The position numbers and the translations under genes are program-made. The notes under the pieces are model-generated. The model did no database searches. It saw nothing but the letters and a program-made list of their open reading frames with translations, and had not been told where the DNA came from. DNA of 64,000 bases from Odobenus rosmarus divergens (taxonomy: Eukaryota > Chordata > Mammalia > Carnivora > Odobenidae), in contig NW_004451670.1 of assembly GCF_000321225.1 (NCBI RefSeq), positions 527,154-591,153 of the forward strand, read 5' to 3'. This document shows, in pieces, positions 34,646-46,347 of this stretch (within the stretch, counting starts at the first letter, position 1; each line of letters opens with the position of its first letter).

Positions 34646-34836
34646 TTTAAAAGATTTTATTTATTTATTTGAGAGAGAGAGTGAGAGAGAGAGAGCACAT
34701 GAGAGGGGCGAGGGTCAGAGGGAGAAGCAGACTCCCTGCCGAGCAGGGAGCCCGATGTGGGACTCGATCCTGGGACTCCAGGATCATGACCTGAGCTGAA
34801 GGCAGTCGCTTAACCAACTGAGCCACCCAGGAGCCC
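34646..34836 (-). mobile_element. can-SINE, antisense, perfect TSD
   Basis: TTTTATTTATTTATTTGAGA, GA-rich tract, GCCGAGCAGGGAGCCCGATG, head complement GAGCCACCCAGGAGCCCC. Exact 14-bp TSD CTATAGTCCATTTT at 34632-34645 and 34837-34850. Confidence 0.97.
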
Positions 34837-34850
34837 CTATAGTCCATTTT

Positions 34851-35289
34851 GAATTAAGTTTTTTACATGTTGTGAAGTAAGACTTGAAGTGAATTTTTTC
34901 CATATACATAGCCTATTGTTCTAGCACACTTGGTAAAAATTACCTCAGAAACTTTGTCCAAAATCATTACAGCATATATACTACATAAATCATATTTTAA
35001 CTTGTCAAGTCATTAAATCTTATATCCTATATATTATGTATGTATAAAATATTATGAAGTTCAAGGAAATAAAGAGGCTGTTGGTCTGGATGCTGCTTTA
35101 TGCCAATAAATAACCCATAATAACTATATATACATATATTTATAATTTATATTACAATACTATATTTAATATAATTTTTAATTGTACAAATGTCATATGA
35201 TTATATATTAACATATTTATTTGTTATATATCTATATCTATATGTTTATTTCTGGACCATCTGTTCTTTTCCATTGAAGTGTATATCTA
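34851..35289. other. Unassigned, extremely AT-rich
   Basis: 35100-35250 is dominated by TA-rich words such as ATATATTTATAATTTATATT. No repeat family recognised. Confidence 0.5.
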
Positions 35290-35905
35290 TCCTTATGCTG
35301 AAATCACATAGAAAGTGATCATAAATTTTGATAAATTTGATAAAATTCAACAATTAAGAACTCTTTGCAAACAAAGAATAGAAAAAGACTTTCTTAATCA
35401 AATGAATGATAACCACAGACTATATTTATCAACTATAACACCTAATGGTGAAATCATAAAAACAGTCCATCTGAAATCAGGAAGAAAACACAAATGTCTG
35501 TTTTGACCACTTCTATTCAACACTGCAGTGGGGTTGTTGAAATGTAATAAAGTATGAAACAGAAACAAAATTGGAAAGGAAAAAAGATAACATTAGTCTG
35601 AAACTATAAAATCATATACTTAGAAGTTCCAAAAAATATATAGCATATTATAAAAATAAACAAGCTTACCAAACTATTAGATAAAAGATCAATATGCAAA
35701 TACCAACTGTATTTCCATATATTTATGGAACACAATTAGAACATGAAATAAAAACATACCATTTACAAGAGCATTGCAATTACCATGGGCCCAGGAATAA
35801 ATCTAACAAACGATGCCCAAGATCTCTACACAGAAAACTACAACACATTATTGAGAACAATTACAGATTTACCAAATAAGTGCAAGGAAATACAATGGTC
35901 ACAAA
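35290..35905 (+). mobile_element. L1 ORF2 fragment, sense (old L1M type)
   Basis: Decayed reverse-transcriptase region: AAATTTGATAAAATTCAACA near 35331, CTAATGGTGAAATCATAAAA near 35443, CACTTCTATTCAACACTGCA near 35508, TTTCCATATATTTATGGAAC near 35711, and CAAGATCTCTACACAGAAAA near 35819. The order fits ORF2, with internal deletions (the active-site region is missing or unrecognisable) and many stops. Confidence 0.75.
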
Positions 35906-35929
35906 TTTTGAAATATATATGATGTGTAT

Positions 35930-36515
35930 CATACATGTGTCAGCTTATCTCAATGATGCAGTGTTCCTCAGAATTCCTTTCCCTGTGTGGTTCTCAGCTA
36001 ACATTAGTAACAACAAATATTTAGCATGTGATAGAAGGAGTAGAATTAAAGATGCCACCATACGTGTAGACACTGTAGTAGTTCATGCTTATTGTGGTTT
36101 ATTTTTGACATGAGACAGCACCCAGACTCCGAGCCCCTCCAGCTCTCTGGACTTCCTAGTCTGGGGCCAACGATATGCACAGCTCCATTGCGATGCAAGC
36201 CAACTTCCCCTGCAGGTCATCCTATAGTGCTGGAGCTGGAGATGATGAGACCCAACACCAGTTCCAATTTTTCTTAATGGGTTCCACTTGTCCTGATAGG
36301 ATCCAATTTATGCTTCACCTTGGCCTTTTCCTCTCTAATGCCTATCTGGCTGACTTAATGCAACTCTAGCCTCAATATTAGATCCAGAAGCAACTGCCTA
36401 CCCAGACGACTCCTCGGCTTCCACTACTGCACAACATTTAATCTCTATAATAAATTCCTTATTTTGTATCATTCATAACATTTCTGCCCTTTGACTGAGC
36501 CCTGACTGATATAAT
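35930..36515 (+). mobile_element. Possible ERVL-type LTR
   Basis: The end carries AATAAATTCCTTATTTTG (a polyadenylation-signal-like site) and GAGCCCTGACTGATATAAT, the layout at the 3' end of a widespread old LTR group (usual form GAGAACCCTGACTAATACA). The 5' part, starting near ATGTGTCAGCTTATCTC, is only weakly similar. Noncoding. Confidence 0.45.
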
Positions 36516-37551
36516 ATGAAGTTGTCAATTCTCTTCCAAACTGTTTTTATTAGTTCAGCAATTTTCATCAAAATCCCCAAATAGCTATTTGTAAAGATAC
36601 TAGCAGGTTGTTTTATGGAACTGCAAACAATCAAGAATAGTTAAGATATTCTTGAAGGACTAGATACAGAGGCTTGCTAGAATAATTAACACATGGTCAT
36701 TGCAAAGATAAACAAGTAAACCGATGGGACATAATAGAGAACCCAGAAATCAACCTATACATATATGAACAAATGTATGTCATCAGTGGAAAATGCATTT
36801 CTTTGCATGGTATAGGTTCAATTAGATATTTATTTTGGCAAAAATGAGAAAAGAACCTGCTGTTACGATAGATATTAGTCCTCCAAGAACCAGTGCCATA
36901 CTGTATATTTATATAGTTTGTATAAATGTACATTTATATATTTACATGTATAGTATGTACATTTGTAAATGCTTAAACATGAAATGTATTTGTGTGTAAA
37001 TAATTCACAAGAGGGGACTTACAGTGGAAAGTCTTAATTTGACAGATGAAATAAAGCTCTTCTATGTAATGAATGCCAAGTCAATTAATAAATGCAATAA
37101 AATTTCACTAAGATGCATAAAATTAGCAAATTAGCCATACATACCATAAAAATCCATGTAATCTGAAAAAAGAATTTTATGCTATCAGTTACTTAGTAAA
37201 AGAATGTCATCATGTAGCACTTTCTTGAAAACAACTACTTAATATGAAACAGGATAAAATTTTAGACTGTGTCAGAGAGGATGGTATAGGGAAAATAGAA
37301 AGTATTTTAGTAACATATGTACAAAGTTACATGATATAAATGAATTTGAAATGCTGTATACAAGTAACATCAGAAAATAACATGGCAAGTTTTATAAAGT
37401 GAATAAATACCAAAGTGATCAATCACATGATACAAGATTACAGGTATAAAAAAGATTAAGTAAATGAAGAGTTTTTCAAACCTCTTAAGATGATTATGAT
37501 CAATGTGTAAAATCATAAGGGGCATGGTGAATATTTTTTTAAACAAATCTC
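36516..37551. other. Unassigned AT-rich sequence
   Basis: Nothing recognised over about 1 kb. Confidence 0.45.
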
Positions 37552-37567
37552 AAGAAGTTAACTCTTA

Positions 37568-37778
37568 TTTATTTATTTATTTTTAAAGATTTATTTATTT
37601 ATTTGAGAGAGAGAGAGAGCCCGCATGAGTGGAGGGAAGGGCAGAGGGAAAGAATCTTAAGCAGACTCCCCCTGAGCACAGAGCCAGACATGGGGCTAGA
37701 TCTCATGACCCATGAGATCATGACATGAGCCAAAACCAAGAGTCAGAGGCTTAACCAACTGAGCCACCCAGGTGCCCC
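37568..37778 (-). mobile_element. can-SINE, older type, antisense, with TSD
   Basis: Differs from the young copies: near the head the complement reads AAAACCAAGAGTCAGAGGCT, the older caniform arrangement. TSD AAGAAGTTAACTCTTA (37552-37567) / AGGAAGTTAACTTTTA (37779-37794), two mismatches. Confidence 0.93.
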
Positions 37779-37794
37779 AGGAAGTTAACTTTTA

Positions 37795-38194
37795 GATGTG
37801 AAATCAACAGTTTAGAAAGATTTAGATTAAAAATGTGACTTCATATATCACATATTAACTTTCACAAATGTTACTCTATTGTATGGTATTATTTAAACAT
37901 TAATGGCTTCAAGTAAAATTTGGATAAATTCATTATCCAGGATTGGTCTGTTAGTGACAGATGTTGATGCATTTCAGCTTACATTTCTGGTTTTGTATGA
38001 TTATGCCTGGGACAGAGCTGTGATATAAACCACATAGCACTTGTTGTCTCTCAGAGATAAAATATTGACCTGGTTAGAAAAGATTTCTTGATTTTTCCAG
38101 CTATATCCATTCTCTATCTAATAAACAGAAAAATAGAATTCCTTAGGATTTGATGAAAATATTTAGAAAAAGCACAACTTTTTTTTAAAAGGAA
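37795..38194. other. Unassigned sequence
   Basis: Nothing recognised. Confidence 0.45.
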
Positions 38195-38254
38195 CAGATA
38201 TATGTACAAAAATTTTATAGTTATATGTTTCAGATATATGTACAAAAATTTTAT
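38195..38254. repeat. 24-bp direct duplication with 12-bp spacer
   Basis: The 24-bp segment at 38195-38218, which contains TGTACAAAAATTTTA, is repeated exactly at 38231-38254. The second copy served as the insertion site of the next SINE. Confidence 0.95.
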
Positions 38255-38464
38255 TTATTTATTTATTTTTAAAAGATTTTATTCATTTATTTGACAGAGA
38301 GACACAGCCACAGTGAGAGAGGGAACACAAGCAGGGGGAGTGGGAGAGGGAGAAGCAGGCTCCCTGCTGAGCAGGCAGCCCGATGCAGGGCTCCATCCTA
38401 AGACCCTGGGATCATGACCTAGGCTGGAGGCAGACCCTCAATAACTGAGCCACCCAGGCGTCCC
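38254..38464 (-). mobile_element. can-SINE, antisense, perfect TSD
   Basis: (TTTA)n, purine-rich middle with AACACAAGCAGGGGGAGTGG, head complement GAGCCACCCAGGCGTCCC. TSD TGTACAAAAATTTTA at 38239-38253 and 38465-38479. Because of the pre-existing duplication, a third copy of the same 15-mer lies at 38203-38217. Confidence 0.96.
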
Positions 38465-38479
38465 TGTACAAAAATTTTA

Positions 38480-40404
38480 AAAGTATATGTATTTTTAACT
38501 TTAGGAAATAGAGTTATTAGAATTAAATTTGAACATTCACTTCTTAGAAAAACTGAAAACATGTTTAGATATTTGTTACTTCATTTTATTTCAAACAATA
38601 TGCAGGCAATTTACATTTATAGTTGACCTTTAAAATAAAACAAGTCTGAATAAAACAAGTGTAAACAATAGAGCAGATTCCAAAAATCTTTTCGAAAACT
38701 AACATGTAATTTGTCATGAGAGGAACATATTTTCTGATGTTGCTATATTTAATTACACCTTAGTAATAAAATCTTGGAAAAGCAAATATGTACAGTGAAC
38801 TTTTCACTTGGTTTCTTGCTGTTTTTGTCTTAATGAAACAAGTTATTGTAAGTGATAAAGTCTAATTTTTGACCTGTATTTTGGAGAGTCTATATCATAA
38901 ACAAGCCTCACTCACTTGCAGCCAGGTTATAACTAAAATATAAAGCAACTAATAATATTTCCTCTTACTTTCTTACAGCAAACACATTCAAAGGTAACCA
39001 CACATTTGACAAGAAAAATACATAAATATAGTATACAAGAATCTCTCCAGGACTACTCAAAAGATAAAGGCCAAGAATTTTTGCATTTCAAAGGATCTTG
39101 GTCCAATTTTCACAAAACAAACAGGAAAAAATATGCTGAAAACTAGATATATTTTCTAAAGGTGCCTCCACAATATTGAGACTTTACCACTTCAACAGAG
39201 CAGATAATTAAACAATTGCATTAATTATAAATTGACAAAGCACAAGCAAACCTAATGAATTATTACTATAGGTTACAAACATAGCAAAAAGAAATTTTGT
39301 AAAAATTATTTTTAGAACAGCAGTAATACTTTAGAATTTCTTCCAAAATTCTATGTAAATAATAAATCCTGCATTTGATGTATCTCATAATATTTCACTG
39401 AAAAATATGAATTGCCTTTTTTAGGAAATTATAATCCTTGATGTGGGAAGGATTTTTGATATGACTAAAGTGCTAAGAAATAGAATTCCCAAGTGCTTTC
39501 TTAAAGTTGTTTTCATATCATTAATTATTCAGTTCATATGTGGGCAGCAACATTCAATGTTTTCAACCAAAAATGAAGACTAAAGATGTCCATTTCTGAA
39601 TCTCAGCAACTCTGCTAAATTCTTTGGCCATTTGGGCATTGCAAACTCCATCCTAATGGTCATACAAAGAAAGCTTCCTGGAAGGGTTCAGTTTGGGACA
39701 TTTCTTTTCTGGACTTACCAACAAATCTGCAGAGAAAAGACGGCACCCAAGCAATTGATTCTTTCCTTTAATTATAAATTTACAGCATCCTTTTCATGCT
39801 CTTCATTGAGGCAGCCTCAATTTCTCCTAAATCATTAAAATATGACATTTGGGGTTACTTCAATGATTAAGGAAAAGTACTCAAGATAACATTACAATAC
39901 CAATTTTGATATAAATGCTTCTCATCCCCAATATTTATAAAAACATTAAAACCCAGGAATTTAAAAAAGAAGATTCTGGAGGTGGAATCCTCATAAGTAA
40001 AGCAGTTTAAGGAATCATAGCCATGTTGAGTATGTTCAGTTCTACTTCCTCGTCATGATAGAAGATTCTACCTCTATACTATATCACTGCACATAATGAA
40101 TGCCTGAAACAACATGAAGTTAGCTATTTTATGTTGTTTCCTTAGTAAACAGAGAATGAGGCCGAATGCAATTTCCATAGTTACATAGGGAAATGTGAAT
40201 TCTATTTATTCTATGTATTTTCAACCGAGCTGAAGGATGGAAAAAGGCACCTTCTTCATCAAAATCAGATAAAACAAGAAAAGACATCAGTTAGTTAATT
40301 TCTGAAAAATAATCTGATATATTCAAAGCAAAAATATGAAACTGGCATTACAATAGAATATTATGAACAGGAAAGCATAAGGGGAGGAAAACATGAGACT
40401 ACTC
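38480..40404. other. Unassigned AT-rich sequence
   Basis: About 1.9 kb without recognised repeats or exon-like features. Confidence 0.45.
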
Positions 40405-40480
40405 CCCCTGAAAGAGAAAAAGGAAGGAGGGAAAGAGGGAGCAAAGGAAGGACAATGGGAGGAAGGGAGGGAGCAATGAA
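40405..40480. repeat. GA-rich low-complexity tract
   Basis: Irregular GGAAGGAGGGAAAGAGGGAG sequence. The SLPSSHCPSFAPSFPPSFF open frame opposite is its artefact. Confidence 0.9.
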
Positions 40481-41457
40481 GAAAACAAAAATGAAGTAAA
40501 TTGGGTTTCATGAAAACTAAAAATACGATCACAGAAATTACAATAATGTTGGAAAAAATTAAAGAGCAGATGTATTACTGAAGAAAATCATATTGTTGAA
40601 GTCCTCATAGAACGTACTGAAAAACAAATTATAGATAGCTGTCATCCCTTAACGAGGAGACCAGAACAAATAAATGGATGGATGGATGGATACATAAGTA
40701 GACAGATACATATATGTGAACACGTGTGTGTGTTATATGAATGTATGTATGTCATAGTCATGTGCATAGCAGATATATATGTCTGTTTATCCATATTCAT
40801 TTATTTGTATTTGTAATACTAAAAAGTTTTCTAAGGTGAAGAAAAAAATTTACTTAACCAAAGTAAAGTAGTAAACATTTGTCCACTCCCAAACACATCA
40901 TTGTGGTAGAGGTTAGAAAATAAGAGAAAATTACACAGTCATTGAAAAGAAACAACTTTACCTACAAAGAAACAAAAATAATACAGAATACATACTTACA
41001 TACTGGTCCTGTGAAAATTAATTTCAGAAAATAATGGTATATCCTCTTCAGAAATTTGAGATAAAGATTGTGAGTTAATAAAAATAAACACACTATTAAG
41101 CAAAAATCAGGAAAAATGGACTAACATTCTTGAAAAAATTAATTTTTGTAAAATTTTTAACTTAAAATTTTTAATTTAATTGCAGAATATGGCATTTTTT
41201 ATGAATTATTATATGGAGGAGGAAGAGAGGAGGGAAAGACTCCAAAGGACGTGGGAGACCATGAAATTTTAACAAATAAGATGTGAAAGTAAATATGGTA
41301 AGAGAAACTCTGAAGAGCACAAAGTGTGATACATTATTTACTACAGCAAACATATAAAAAGACATATAAAAAGAGATAAAAACATTTTGAAGTAACTTTT
41401 GTGCTAAAAAAAAGAAATGAGGACTGCAGACATAAACTTCAAAAAGTCTATAGCATA
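40481..41457. other. Unassigned sequence with small (ATGG)n
   Basis: Short GGAT repeat at about 40674-40692 and a TG/ATGT patch near 40725-40752. The 115-codon minus frame at 41171-41518 is T/F-rich chance sequence. Confidence 0.45.
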
Positions 41458-41614
41458 GCGGTGTTGTCCAATAGAACCTTCTGTGACTATGGAAAAGATC
41501 TGTAGCTACACTGTCCAATACACATGGTTAAGATGGTAAAACTGACTTTTCAGTTTTATTTTACTCAATGTAAAATAGCCATGTCTAATGGGTACCGTAT
41601 AGGATGGTCCAGTT
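41458..41614 (+). mobile_element. hAT-Charlie MITE (MER1/MER3 group)
   Basis: TGTTGTCCAATAGAACCTTC, GCTACACTGTCCAATACACA, TTTCAGTTTTATTTTACTCA, then TACCGTATAGGATGGTCCAG. Both ends are present as degraded inverted repeats around TGTCCAATAG. Confidence 0.7.
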
Positions 41615-42419
41615 CAGTAACATAAAATAAATTTTAATTTCGTTGTCAGTGCTCTTCAAAGACTACCAGAAACAGACCTGTAGTTAAACTAACAAGTTGG
41701 ACTTCCTCCTTGTTGCAGTGAGGGGAAACCCACAATACTTGGAAATGAGGAGTATTTCAACAAGAGGGTGTTAGACAGAATCTATTATGGGAGGTGGGCT
41801 TTGGTTGGTGGCTCGGGAGAAGTTTCTTTTTCCACTGGGTGCTGCCAAAAAGTGGGGCCATTCCATGATGGGGTATTGTAATAGACATGATCTAATGGGA
41901 GGAGAGGTTTGCATGAGGCTAAAGCTGTAATAGGACGAGAAGCAGTGGTCGCCTATTTTGGTGGTGATGGTGGGGAGGAGGAGAGGTATGGTATTTTGTT
42001 CATGACATAGTGACCTGTTTTTGTGTGTACTCAAATAAAATTATGAAGTGACCTTCCTTCAGCTCATTTTATCATGGTCTCAGTAGCCTTCTCTGAGGTT
42101 GGTGTTCTGTGAGATCGTTTATTTTCAAAAGGAAAATAATGGTCTGGTGGTAAGCACCAGGCTGACTTTTGAAGGTCAAAGACTGATTCTTTGAATTTTC
42201 CTCCTTCTTACCAACATAGGCCAGGTAATGTATTATTGAACTGCTTCTCACAGGGTGATATGTCAGGTTTTTTTTTTTTTTTTTGGTTTTGTTTTGTTTT
42301 TTGCAATTTATCAAATAACCAATGTACAGAATAACCCATTTTCAAAATATACTTATTTCTTCTAACAATTTAGTTTATTTCACTATTATAAATACTTTCA
42401 TTTACTTCCTTTTCCTTTC
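41615..42419. other. Unassigned; T-rich tract near 42270
   Basis: 41700-42060 is GC-richer than its surroundings but I cannot assign it. A 17-base T-run and TTTTG repeats lie at about 42269-42302. Confidence 0.4.
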
Positions 42420-43060
42420 CCAGAGCAATGTTTCTGGGAGAGCTCACTTGTTCCCAGCTCCATGACAGGGTAATAGGAGACAGGCAGAGAAGAGACACAG
42501 TATCTTATTCCAGGACACTCAATTTATGCCACCTGACTATGCCACTCACTAATTCTCATTGTTCCACTCATTTACAGAGATCCTGGCCAATCCTCTTACT
42601 TTTGTGAGTATTTTAGCTCCTGGTGCCATTTCGCTCTCCCCAACACTTCTTAATTCTTGGTGACTTCAGTATCTGCTTACATGGTCCCCACCATGTTCTG
42701 ACATCTCCATCATTTGACATCTTCTTTTTCAGCCACTGATTCCAGGTCATTCCCTAAAATTTATAATTAAAAACCAAACACCCTATCAAAATGATAATTC
42801 CAAATACCCCCCTCCCGAGCACCAGCTCCTGTTTCTCCAGCTCATGCCTCTAATCCTCTGACTCTCAAACTCTTACACCCCACAGGGGCCCACAGTGCAC
42901 TGATCTTAGCACCTGTTTCATCCTTCATCCCCCCCTACCCTTTTGTTCCTCTGTAGCCTGCCTCAATTTCAAGGACAATCATTTTAATCATGACCATGAA
43001 TATACCATCAACTCTGCTGCATAATCTACCTTCATCTTACTCTAGGGTAAAACCACATAT
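42420..43060 (+). mobile_element. L2 ORF2 endonuclease-region relic, sense
   Basis: TCTTGGTGACTTCAGTATCT near 42655 corresponds to the conserved LGDFN-coding stretch of the L2 endonuclease. The preceding CTCCTGGTGCCATTTCGC and the C-rich flanking text follow L2 order. Heavily mutated, with no frame. Confidence 0.5.
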
Positions 43061-43815
43061 CTGGTTAAATCCAAATCTGCTTTACCCATGCCTGCACTTG
43101 CAAGCTGGATGTATTTGGAGATAAATACACCTATGTTGACTTAATCAATTTAAAAACTTTTACTCTCAAATACACTGTTAAGAAGAAAAAGATAAGCCCC
43201 AGAGTGAAAATGTTTGTATTTGCACAGTTAATTATGTAACAGAAGGGTATAATAATGAGTCCATAAAATTCAGTTAAGATGTTTTACATTGCTGTTAGGA
43301 ATTATGTTTATTTATTATTATTATTGCTGGTTTTCTGATACAGTTTTAATGAACTAGGACATCTAAAACTTGTTACAAGGACATGATAGTTCAGTTTTAC
43401 CACTTTCTTGCTTCAGCTTTGAAACATTTGTATGTGTGAAATACAAACAAGAAATATAAATCACTACTATAATATCTTCTGTTGAGTAACTCTAACCATT
43501 ACATACAGTACCTTCTTATCCCTATAATTAATATTGATTAATAAAGATTGAAAATGTATTATGCATCTTAATATAAAGAATGTGTGGATTTCTACATTTC
43601 AGATGGAAGTATTTGAGGCAATGCTCTGGATAAAATAGATGCTAAGGATGCTGTTTATCAGAATACAATTCTACCTGAAATTTAGTGTAGGCATAACACT
43701 GGATGAAGTTGTATAGTTAAAAGTATATGGGCCCACAAAGGATTATATTGTGTTGAGTCATATAGAATAATATATAATAAGTAAATGGGTATTAGCCAAT
43801 CAATTAAATGTTTTA
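43061..43815. other. Unassigned AT-rich sequence
   Basis: Nothing recognised. Confidence 0.45.
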
Positions 43816-43829
43816 TGACAAAGTGATTT

Positions 43830-44090
43830 TTAATTTAAATTCAATTAGCCAACATATAGTACATACTTAGTTTCAGATGTAGTGTTCAATAATTCATCAG
43901 TTGTGTATAATACCCAGTGCTCATCACATCACTCTCCCTCCTTAATACCCATCGTGCTATTTTACCCTATCCCCTCCAGCAACTCTCAGTTTGCCTCCTA
44001 CAGTTAAGAGTCTCAGAGTTTTTCTCCATCTCTGATGACTTCCCATTCAGTTTTTCTGCCCTCACCCTATGATCATCTGTGCCATTTCTT
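43830..44090 (-). mobile_element. Carnivore L1 3'-end fragment, antisense
   Basis: AATTCAATTAGCCAACATAT, AGTTTCAGATGTAGTGTTCA, AATACCCAGTGCTCATCACA, then CAGTTAAGAGTCTCAGAG match the complement of a carnivore L1 3' UTR. The 5' truncation lies near ATTTCTTA (44084-44091), exactly where the adjoining SINE begins. A duplication flanks the L1 and SINE together. Confidence 0.8.
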
Positions 44091-44282
44091 AAGATTTATT
44101 TATTTATTTTAGAGAGATAGAGAACATGAGCAGGAAGGGCAGAGGCAGAGGCAGAAAGAATCTCAAGCAGAATCCGCATGGAGCTCAGGCCAACATGGGT
44201 CTCTATCTCACAACAGTGAGATCAGAAGCTGAGTCAAAACCAAGAGTCCAACGCTTAACTGTCTGTGCCACCCAGACACTCC
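44091..44282 (-). mobile_element. can-SINE, older type, antisense, fused to L1 3' end
   Basis: Tail side AAGATTTATTTATTTATTTT at the left, AAAACCAAGAGTCCAACGCT, and a degraded head TGCCACCCAGACACTCC at the right. No separate TSD for the SINE. The shared flanks are TGACAAAGTGATTTTTA (43816-43832) and TGACAAAGTAATTCTTA (44283-44299). Confidence 0.85.
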
Positions 44283-44299
44283 TGACAAAGTAATTCTTA

Positions 44300-44764
44300 T
44301 CCTGAAAGGGGTAAAATTCTTCTACCAAGTTCAGAAAACCATTTTGTTTATTCTTATTAACTGAGATGTTAACACTCTTAAAAGCGAGTCACATCAACGA
44401 AAGTGATAAGGATACAATTTGACTGTGGTGGGGAGAATTCACTAAACTCTAATCTGCACTGTATACTCTAAAAAATTTATGCTAGTCCATCAGAAAAAAA
44501 TATATAAAATAAAAAGAAGAAAAGTTTATCTGTGAGGGCGACTTAGTTAAAATTATTATTGAATTTTGAATGAATTTGATATTAAATAAGAATAAAATAT
44601 GTGGATCATCTTAGTCATAAAATAACTGACAACTTTGGTGATCAGTGGAGTTGACACCTTCCAAAATCAGACTCATATCATAGCCAATCCAGTTTCTCTT
44701 CTCATAATCAATCAGTGAAGCAATATCAGAAAACTAATATTTTGTGAATAATTATTATGGAAGG
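44300..44764. other. Unassigned sequence
   Basis: Nothing recognised. Confidence 0.45.
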
Positions 44765-44880
44765 ACACTTTATTTTAGTTATCGTGATTAATTTTTACAG
44801 GACCCTATGAAGTGTATATTAACTCCAATTTATATATGCACTAGCTCAGAAAGGTTAAGTAACAGCTAATGATATAATGT
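44765..44880 (+). mobile_element. MIR fragment
   Basis: CAGGACCCTATGAAGTGTAT, AACTCCAATTTATATATGCA and CTCAGAAAGGTTAAGTAACA match the MIR core in order. Confidence 0.6.
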
Positions 44881-45439
44881 AATCAGAAAATAATATGGCC
44901 TAGAACCCCATCTGTGAAATAGGGGATGGGGATTAAATAGTACACTTATCACGATGAAATAAAATAAAATAAAATAATTTTTAAAAGATTGGTTGAAGAT
45001 CCCAAGCATATTTCACAGTACAATGATAGGTTATCTAAAATAACACCAAAGAATATCATATTAAAAGGAAAATTAAAATAATGCTATAGCAACTCTCTGA
45101 AGTAGGCATCAATATTATTATAAGGATAAAAAATATCAAGAGATTCACCAAAGAAACATAATTAAAGATGATAAAGTTAAGGTTTACCTTTAATATATAC
45201 TGCCACCATTAAATTATGAGCTCCTTGAAAAGACTAGTTTACACAGTATTTTTTTGCCCAATGATCAACATAATAAATTGAGGTAATCAACAATTTGCTA
45301 CATTTATATTTTTGCTTGTATATGTCTTATTGTCATAGAATTGACAGTATTACAATGATACATCCTAAAATGGATATAATAAATCATGAAAATGATACTG
45401 CAGTTAATATGGTAAATTAAAAACCATTCAGCTCACTTT
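44881..45439. other. Unassigned with (AAAAT)n tract
   Basis: (AATAA)n at about 44957-44977. Nothing else recognised. Confidence 0.5.
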
Positions 45440-45740
45440 ATAATTCATTAGTATTTATTCAAGGAGCATTGAATATAACAGGGCTCACACTCTCAAGGAC
45501 CTCACAGTCTAATGGAAAATTCATAAACTAATAAATATAATATAATGCCCACAATAATAGAGGACCACGAAAGGAAAAGAAGACACTCAGTGAGAGTTCA
45601 AGGAAGGTCTTACAGAGGAGCTCAGTACCTGAAGCTGAATTTGAAGTGTTCATATAAGTTGTTCAATCTGTCTAGGGAAAGAAGTGTTTCACACAAAGCA
45701 ACAACTTACACATACTCAAGAAAGCAGATTTAAGAAAAAC
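45440..45740 (-). mobile_element. L2 3' part, antisense
   Basis: TTAGTATTTATTCAAGGAGC, CTCAAGGACCTCACAGTCTA, TCAAGGAAGGTCTTACAGAG and GAAGCTGAATTTGAAGTGTT follow the complement of the L2 3' region in order. The element appears to continue beyond the LTR at 45819-46347. Confidence 0.65.
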
Positions 45741-45818
45741 AACACCATACATTTAGATGTTTAAACACAAAAGCCAGGGAATGGAAGGAGTGACAAGAGA
45801 TTATGCCAGGCTCTGAAT

Positions 45819-46347
45819 GTGATAGGCAGCCCCTAAGATGACCCCCAAACATCCCCCGCTGTGGGCATTAATGCCTTTTTATCCATTTCTCTTTATTGTG
45901 GGGGGACCAATGACTCTCTTCTAATAAGGAGAACATGACAAAAGTGATAGGATGTCATTCTTGAAATTACCACACAAAAATACTGTGACTTCCATCTTGC
46001 CTGCCTTTTCCCATTCTCCTGTAGAGTCTTAACTTCCAGAAAAAAAAAAAAAAGGTGCCATTTTGTGATTAGCCTTAAGGAAGCCCAAGTGGCAAGAATT
46101 TTATAGTATCTACTCAGCAGCTGGTGAGGCTTTAGGCTCTGCTAAAACCAAAAACCAGTTAAACTTTAAGAGGACTACATCTGGTGGACAAATTGAATGC
46201 AGCTAGGTGAAAGACCCTGAGCCAGAGGCACCAGCTTAGCTGTGCCCTGGATCCTCACCGCAGAAACTATGGGAAGGTACATAGCCATTGTTTTAAGCAG
46301 TTAAACCTTGGTATAATATTTTTATGCAACAATAGTTAACTATTACC
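45819..46347 (+). mobile_element. ERVL-MaLR LTR (MLT1-like), sense, nested in L2
   Basis: TGTGATAGGCAGCCCCTAAG, GATGACCCCCAAACATCCC, AAAGTGATAGGATGTCATTC, GACCCTGAGCCAGAGGCACC, CAGAAACTATGGGAAGGTAC, then GTTTTAAGCAGTTAAACC and AACAATAGTTAACTATTACC. About 530 bp, consistent with a full solo LTR. Noncoding; subtype not certain. Confidence 0.75.

Noticed and set aside
35930..36515. Terminal exon with polyadenylation signal
   Set aside because: The AATAAA-like site and the following text fit an old LTR end better; no upstream exon is visible.
41171..41518. 115-codon minus-strand frame
   Set aside because: Low-complexity T/F-rich, partly over a hAT MITE, with no domain.
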